Assembly: GCA_012295225.1 (NCBI GenBank) | Contig: WMKK01000001.1 | Coordinates: forward strand, 994,628 to 1,058,627 | Direction of reading: 5' to 3' | Length of the DNA stretch: 64,000 nucleotides | Source of the DNA: Ostreococcus mediterraneus | Taxonomy: Eukaryota; Chlorophyta; Mamiellophyceae; Mamiellales; Bathycoccaceae | Part shown: piece after piece, positions 59,096 through 64,000 of the stretch | Layout of the letters: each line of letters starts with the position of its first letter | Position numbering within the stretch: the stretch's first letter is position 1 | The notes under the pieces: generated by a model | Database searches by the model: none | Told to the model about the DNA's origin: nothing | The model's input: the letters and a program-made list of their open reading frames with translations, nothing else | Program-made: the position numbers and the translations under genes

Positions 59096-61954
59096 ATGAC
59101 GTTTTCGAGCGCGATGGGCGCGAGACTTGAGAATGAGCGCGCGCGATCGGTGGCGACGGCGGCGTGCGCGGCGTGCACTGTTGGATTTCTGTGCATGCGT
59201 CAGCGCGCGATACGCGGGGCGATCGCGAAGATGCTCACGGTGCGTGGTGATTGTGCGTTGTGTGTGACGCTGGTGCGGGCGCGGGTGCGAGGGATGGGAT
59301 GGCGATGCGCGATGCGTGGGGGGTGATTGTTGAGGCGACGGGCGCGGGACTTCCGCGGCGTTCCGCGCTTTACGCGGAGCGCGCGGGGGCGTGCGCGCGA
59401 CGCCGCGCGGCGGTGTGCGTGATGGTGTATATATGTGTAATCTCTGTGGTGTGTTTTAATTGATGATGTGTACTGACGATGATGATGATTTTTCGTGTTT
59501 ATGAAACAGGGCGCGGCGACGCTCGTAGCCGCGGAGGCCGAAGCCGAGGGCGCGCCGAGCGCCAAGGAAGAGGCTCAAGTCGCCATGATGCGTCAGATGC
59601 AGCAACAGATGCAGCAAATGCAGCAACAACAAATGCAACAGCAACAGCAACAGCAAGGTGGTATGGGTGGTATGCCTGGTGGCGAGGAGGAACTCAGCGC
59701 GCTTGAGCGATTTTGCACCGACGTGACGGATGAAGCGCGAAGAGGTTTGCTCGACCCGCTCGTCGGTCGCGAAGAGGAAGTTCGTCGTTTAATTCACGTC
59801 TTGTGTCGCCGAACGAAGAATAATCCGGTGTTGTTAGGTCAATCGGGTGTGGGGAAGACGGCTATCGTTGAAGGTTTGGCGCAGCGCATCGTGATGGATG
59901 ATGTTCCGCACGCGTTGCGAGGGGCCAGGTTGCTCGAAGTTGACCTCGGCGCCGTCGGCGCGGGGTGCCAAATGCCCGGTGAATTCGAAGAGCGCTTGAC
60001 GATTATCGTCCAAGAAGTCGTCGATGCCACGGCGAAGGGCCCGATTGTGTTGTTTATCGATGACATTCACAACTTGTGCCCGGCACCGCCGATGAATAAC
60101 AACGGCGCGGCGATTTTGAAACCCGCGTTGGGTCGCGGTTTGCTTCGATGCATCGGCGCCACGAGCGCGGATAAGTTTAAGAAGACGATTGAGACCGACG
60201 CTGCGCTCGAGCGTCGATTCCAGCAAGTGCCGGTTGAAGAGCCGAGCGTGGATGACACGGTGTCCATCTTGCGTGGATTGCGACCGCGATACGAGCAGCA
60301 CCACAACATTGCGATTAGCGAAGGCGCCATTATCGCCGCCGCGCAATTGTCGGCGCGTTACGTGTCTGGACGTCAGCTTCCGGATAAGGCGATCGACTTA
60401 CTCGACGAAGCCGCCGCTGCAGTCCGCATGATGAAAACACACAAGCCAGAAGGTCTGGACATGGCTGATCGTAAAATTACGCAGCTCATGAAGGAGCGCG
60501 ATCAATTGTTGCGCAAAAACGCCGGCGAGCAAGCGCGCGCGGGATCGTCCAACGTCGCTGCCGCGGAGCTTCAAAAGATTGCCGCCGCTTTGAAGATTGA
60601 GAAAAAGGCTCGCAAGGAAATGCAAGTCAAGTACGATCTTGAGCGTCGCATCCAAGACGAGTACCGTCGTGCTTTTGCCAACCATTCCTTCATCAAGCGC
60701 AAGCTCGAAAACGCCCGCATGAAGGTGAAGCAAGCGAGCGCCGCTGAACCGGGGAGCGTCTTGGCGGCCGAACTCGGCCGCGCCGAAGCTGAAGTTGATA
60801 AATTAGAAGACCAAGAGAAGACTGCGCAAGAAGAAGTCGTCAAGACTGAAGCCTCAGTTCTCGAACTCAATGACGGTGGCGCCATGTTGCGCGAAGAAGT
60901 CACGGACAGCGACGTCGCCACGGTGGTGAGCCGATGGACTGGAGTCCCGGTTGCCAAGCTCGTGTCCAGCGAAAAGGCCAAGTTACTTCAACTCGAAGCC
61001 GAACTCCACCAGCGCGTGATTGGCCAAGAGGCTGCGGTGACTTCTGTTGCTGAAGCCGTGCAGCGCTCTCGCGCGGATCTCGCCGACCCGAATGGTCCGG
61101 TGGCGTCGTTTATGTTCCTCGGTCCGACTGGTGTGGGTAAAACGGAGCTCGCCAAGGCTTTGGCGAACTACTTATTCAATTCTGACACGTCTCTGGTCCG
61201 CCTTGACATGAGTGAATACATGGAGAAGCACTCTGTCGCGCGCTTGATCGGTGCCCCGCCCGGCTACGTGGGCTACGACGAAGGTGGCATGCTCACCGAC
61301 GCCGTGCGCCAAAAGCCGTACTCTGTCGTGTTGTTTGATGAAATTGAAAAGGCGCACGTCGATGTCTTCAACGTGCTCTTGCAGCTTCTCGATGAAGGTC
61401 ACGTCACCGATACCCAAGGCCGAAATGTGTCTTTCCGCAACTGCTTAATCATCATGACTTCCAACTTGGGGTCGGATGAAATTTCCTACGCCAACAAGCG
61501 CCGGAATAAGGGTAACGTTAAGGATGCCGTCATGCAGCACGTGCGCTCGCACTTCCGACCGGAATTTGTCAACCGTATCGATGAATTCATCGTGTTCGAG
61601 CCTCTTACGCACGCGCAAATTGAAGACATCGTACAACTTCAGACCAAAAAGTTGTCCCAGCGCATCGACAACCAGCGCATGAATCTTCAACTCGACAGAA
61701 GCGCCATCGAACACTTGGCGCAGCAAGGATACGATCCGGCGTATGGTGCTCGTCCGGTTCGACGTGCTATCCAACGCGAGTTGATTCAACCATTGGCGAA
61801 CGCGATGTTGCGTGGAGTGTTCAACGAGGACGATACCATCCTCGTCACCGCCGACCGCTCTGGTATCTGCTTATCCAACGGTCCCAAAATCGTGCGCGAA
61901 GTGTACGATGTGCACGCGCAAGACAGCGAAGACGAGCACGCCGGCGAACATTAG
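59096..61954 (+). CDS. Divergent ClpB/Hsp100-like AAA+ protein, two exons
   Basis: CDS joins 59096..59239 and 59510..61954, 862 aa; intron 59240-59509 begins GTGCGT, has ACTGACG and ends AAACAG. Exon 1 gives an N-terminus with a hydrophobic stretch (VATAACAACTVGFLCM); the double Clp_N domain of ClpB is absent, replaced by a Gln/Met-rich linker (QQQMQQMQQQQ). NBD1 has Walker A GQSGVGKTAIVEG, but pore loop 1 reads GCQMPGEFEER instead of KYRGEFEER, and Walker B ends FIDDIH rather than FIDEIH. A coiled-coil middle domain follows. NBD2 is canonical (GPTGVGKTELAKAL about 587, GAPPGYVGYDEGG, FDEIEKAH). A specialised, perhaps organellar, unfoldase is inferred. Confidence 0.9.
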
Positions 61955-62122
61955 CGTCTCAAAAATCGATCCTTACTAGGTATAGATGTCTGTTGTTCTA
62001 ATGCGAAATTCTTAATTCTTTTCAACTTTCCGGTATTTGTATTTGATATTTGACGTCTGTCTCATTACATTTTGCATCGTCTGGACCGCGCGCGGGAAAG
62101 GCGGCTTTGCATCTTCGTATAC

Positions 62123-62172
62123 ATCAGTCGCGTTTCAATCTACGTTATGTGATCTGTGAAACGCGACGTCAC
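62123..62172 (-). promoter_or_regulatory. Candidate SECIS element of the Sec-PDI gene
   Basis: On the minus strand, about 70 nt after the TAA of the PDI gene. GTGA (62172-62169) and TGAT (62126-62123) flank a perfect 11-bp helix, GTCGCGTTTCA (62167-62157) with TGAAACGCGAC (62137-62127). The 19-nt apex starts CAG and can form a 3-bp mini-stem ATC/GAT. TTCG (62182-62179) and CGAA (62117-62114) can pair below the core. Position 13-14 after GTGA is AG where the consensus has AA; the AA in the loop (62146-62145) is too far. So the core fits, the apex is atypical. Confidence 0.65.
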
Positions 62173-62242
62173 AAAAATCGAATTACTATAGCCTCTACGC
62201 GCAATCGCATAGATTTGTCATCGAGATAAGTAAACGCCAGCT

Positions 62243-63144
62243 TTACAATTCAGCCTTGGCTTCGGGCGCCTTGATGAGCTTGTCGAGGAGCTGATTCGCC
62301 TTGTTAAGGACCGCTTGGCGCTTCTTCCACGCTTGCGTCTTGGAATTATACTCCTTGGTCGCCGCCTTCATCTCAGACTTGATGGTTTCCAATTCCATCT
62401 TCTTTTCCGTGAGCTCGTTCTTGAGCTCCGCCTTGGTTTTACCATCCATCTTCGTCAAAAACTCCACCTCGTTTTTAGCGCAGTTCTTCTTCGTCACGGC
62501 GTCGCACACCGGCTTATCGAGCGTCTTGGACACGAACGACTTCAACGCGTCGTATTCTCGACCCCCACTGTAGTCCTTGCCCTTCTTATCACCCGCCATG
62601 AAATACTTGATCGTCGGGTAGCCTTGAACGCCCATTTTGGAGCACGTCGCTTTCCCATCCGCCGTGCAATCCACGTCAACGATCATCACCGAGTCGCTTG
62701 CCTTGTAGTCATCACCGAGTCGATCCCATGCTGGTTTCATCGACTTGCAGTGGCCTCACCTGCGTTCATCGTACGTTTCACACACACACGTCAGTGGTCA
62801 GCTCGGTTGCGCTCGGGTAACAGTAATCCCCCGCCGTCTCAGAGTCATGCTAATATTGTCGCCTCGACGCGTGATGCGCGAGTTTCACGCCCATAGACGA
62901 CGATAGAAGCGAAAAGAAATAACACACGGGTCATACTCGAACTCGTGGCGACGACGAACACGCACCAAGGCGCTAAAAACTTGACAAACGCATGCTTGCC
63001 GGACTTCATCACCGCCGAGTCAAAATTCTTGTCGGTGGCTTCGAACGCGCCGGCGTGCGCGGCGTGCGGGGCGAGCACGGCTAAGATCGTCGCAAACGCG
63101 GTCGTGCGCATCGCTGACGCGCGCGTCGACGTGCGGCGGACCAT
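62243..63144 (-). CDS. Selenocysteine-containing protein disulfide isomerase (thioredoxin fold + coiled coil), two exons
   Basis: CDS is the complement of 62243..62759 and 62966..63144, 231 residues. The intron (206 bp) starts GTGCGT, has ACTGACG about 30 nt before the acceptor, and ends ACGCAG. Joined, the active site reads FVKFLAPW-TGA-GHCKSMKPAW: TGA (62758-62756) replaces the first Cys of CGHC, so Sec at residue 61. No canonical splice pair restores Cys in frame. A signal peptide (MRTTAFATILAVLAPHAAHA, second ATG at 63111) leads to the ER. The cis-Pro is in VQGYPTIKYF; residues about 170-225 are a Lys/Glu coiled coil. No KDEL-type tail (ends AEL). A SECIS-like hairpin lies in the 3' UTR. 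Algal Sec-PDIs are known. Confidence 0.88.
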
Positions 63145-63172
63145 TGCGTGGGTCTGCGCGTCGACGAATGAC

Positions 63173-63196
63173 GAAACGTGTTCCGAAACGTGTTCC
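63173..63196. repeat. Two-copy 12-bp direct repeat in the Sec-PDI promoter
   Basis: GAAACGTGTTCC occurs twice head to tail (63173-63184, 63185-63196) and a third partial copy (GAAACA) follows. It lies 29 bp upstream of the first ATG of the PDI gene. Each copy includes the bZIP-like core ACGTG. Confidence 0.8.
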
Positions 63197-63360
63197 GAAA
63201 CACTCGATCGAACATTGAGGAAACCATCTTTTTGACGCCGCGCGCAGCGAGCGCGACGGTGACAGCGCGCGCGACGATACTGATGCGACTCTGATAGATA
63301 TCTGCACTAAAATACATGTCGTTGCTATGCTATATCGCCATGGGTGCGTCACAGGCGCGC

Positions 63361-64000
63361 TCAAAGCTCGTCCACGACGAGCTCGTCGAGCCGCTCGCGA
63401 AACGACCACGACTGAATATCATGATACTGCATCGAACGACTCGTCGACGCGGAAAATCCCACCCATGCGCGGCCATTATCTAAATCTAAGAATGCCCCTA
63501 AATTAATCGGTACCGTGAGCGCGGCGTCGCCGAGATTATCGACGAATATTTTAAGCGTCCCCAAGCCGTGCTTGTAGTCTCGCATCAAATCGAGCAAGTG
63601 CGCGGATGACCGAAATGACTTGTGCACGACGTTTTCCGCGATGAACACCGGCGTGTACTCTATACGCACGAAATGTCGCTCACCGTCGGCTAAATTCGGG
63701 ACGTCTACGGATGAAGCAATCGCGCCATCGTGCGACGACAGCACGGGTGCGTTCGCGCCGCGCGTCAACACCGCCACGTGGTTATGATACGGATCCCTCG
63801 ACTCCGCATCATGAAACGTATCAAACTCCACCGCCACCGCGTTCAACACACCACCGTACCCAAGCTGCGACGCCCCACTCCCGAGCGCGCGCGCGTCGTG
63901 ATTCTGAATCACAAACGCGAACCCATCGCCGCCTCGTTTCGCGCACGTCGCCGGCGCGTGGTCCACGCCCTGACACGGCATCTCCACATCCGATGGCGCG
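63361..64000 (-). CDS. L-type (legume-like) lectin-domain protein, 5' end outside window
   Basis: The C-terminal 212 residues of a gene that begins beyond 64000. The fold is an L-type lectin: GGDGFAFVIQNHDARALG, QLGYGGVLNAVAVEFDTFHD with the Ca/Mn-site Asp, DPYHNHVAVLTRG, then HFVRIEYTP and DLDNGRAWVGFSASTS, the typical last strand. The protein ends RERLDELVVDEL, so VDEL is the C-terminus, a weak ER-retention-like tail. No membrane helix is seen after the lectin domain, unlike VIP36/ERGIC-53. Stop is TGA followed shortly by a second in-frame TGA. Ligand and the rest of the architecture are unknown. Confidence 0.85.
   Translation of the reverse strand, partial: APSDVEMPCQGVDHAPATCAKRGGDGFAFVIQNHDARALGSGASQLGYGGVLNAVAVEFDTFHDAESRDPYHNHVAVLTRGANAPVLSSHDGAIASSVDVPNLADGERHFVRIEYTPVFIAENVVHKSFRSSAHLLDLMRDYKHGLGTLKIFVDNLGDAALTVPINLGAFLDLDNGRAWVGFSASTSRSMQYHDIQSWSFRERLDELVVDEL

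Noticed and set aside
62243-62740. PDI read as a 165-aa protein starting MKPAW
   Set aside because: That start lies inside the conserved GHCKSMKPAW block; the signal peptide and first strand are in exon 1.
62756-62964. GT...GA or TG...AG non-canonical intron restoring Cys-Gly-His-Cys in the PDI gene
   Set aside because: It needs unheard-of splice ends, while the canonical GTGCGT...CAG intron leaves TGA at the Cys position, backed by a SECIS-like hairpin.
1-64000. tRNA, rRNA, CRISPR arrays, retroelements
   Set aside because: No B-box-like tRNA signature, rRNA core sequence, spaced repeat array, reverse transcriptase or transposase motif was recognised on either strand.

Overview
The window looks like nuclear DNA of a picoplanktonic prasinophyte green alga, most likely Ostreococcus or a close Mamiellophyceae relative. 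The pointers are very dense, GC-rich, mostly intronless genes on both strands, nuclear genes for chloroplast proteins (CF0 b', cpSRP54, CtpA), a front-end fatty-acid desaturase, a K+-type vacuolar H+-pyrophosphatase, an animal-type Na+/K+-ATPase and, most tellingly, two selenoprotein genes. I see no rRNA, tRNA, CRISPR array or recognisable transposon. The species cannot be fixed from this window alone.

Layout. 1-12 kb: tail of an unknown gene, EEF1AKMT1-like methyltransferase, plastid-targeted phosphohexomutase, ribosomal protein eS10, APC6/CDC16, THOC7, V-PPase, a small acidic unknown protein, and a nucleoplasmin-fold (HD2-like) protein with three identical 132-bp repeats. 12-24 kb: GH5 glycosidase, BAHD acyltransferase, EMG1/NEP1, Na+/K+-ATPase with a 9-codon first exon, a low-GC repeat island of about 0.6 kb, and an ankyrin protein. 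24-31 kb: zf-C6H2-like protein, Arc1/EMAPII-type tRNA-binding protein, secreted lamin-tail protein, a hypothetical protein, a fringe-like glycosyltransferase, a PCIF1/CAPAM-like cap methyltransferase and split ATPG. 31-44 kb: the very long ribosome-biogenesis gene URB1 (three exons), cpSRP54, an SDR, RAD9 and a membrane selenoprotein. 44-64 kb: MSH2, desaturase, FAD monooxygenase, TMEM186-like, CtpA, NAE1/AXR1, ZIP transporter, SAMHD1-like, an aberrant ClpB/Hsp100, a selenocysteine PDI, and the 3' part of an L-type lectin.

Themes. Most genes are housekeeping and unrelated to one another; neighbours are packed as divergent or convergent pairs (45 bp separates CtpA from NAE1). Seven spliceosomal introns can be placed in six genes. 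All lie close to the 5' end, donors are mostly GTGCGT, and four have an ACTRAC-like branch point about 30-40 nt before the AG. Placing these introns and reading TGA as selenocysteine recovers gene ends that a plain reading-frame scan misses.

The most rewarding observations are the two TGA-containing genes. (i) A thioredoxin-fold PDI has TGA exactly where the first active-site cysteine should be (W-U-G-H-C), revealed only when the intron is removed with its canonical sites. (ii) A four-TM protein has an in-frame TGA in the context G-V-U-C-Y-P. Each is followed in its 3' UTR by a SECIS-like hairpin; the one behind the membrane protein is textbook type II (ATGA, AA, mini-stem, CGAT).
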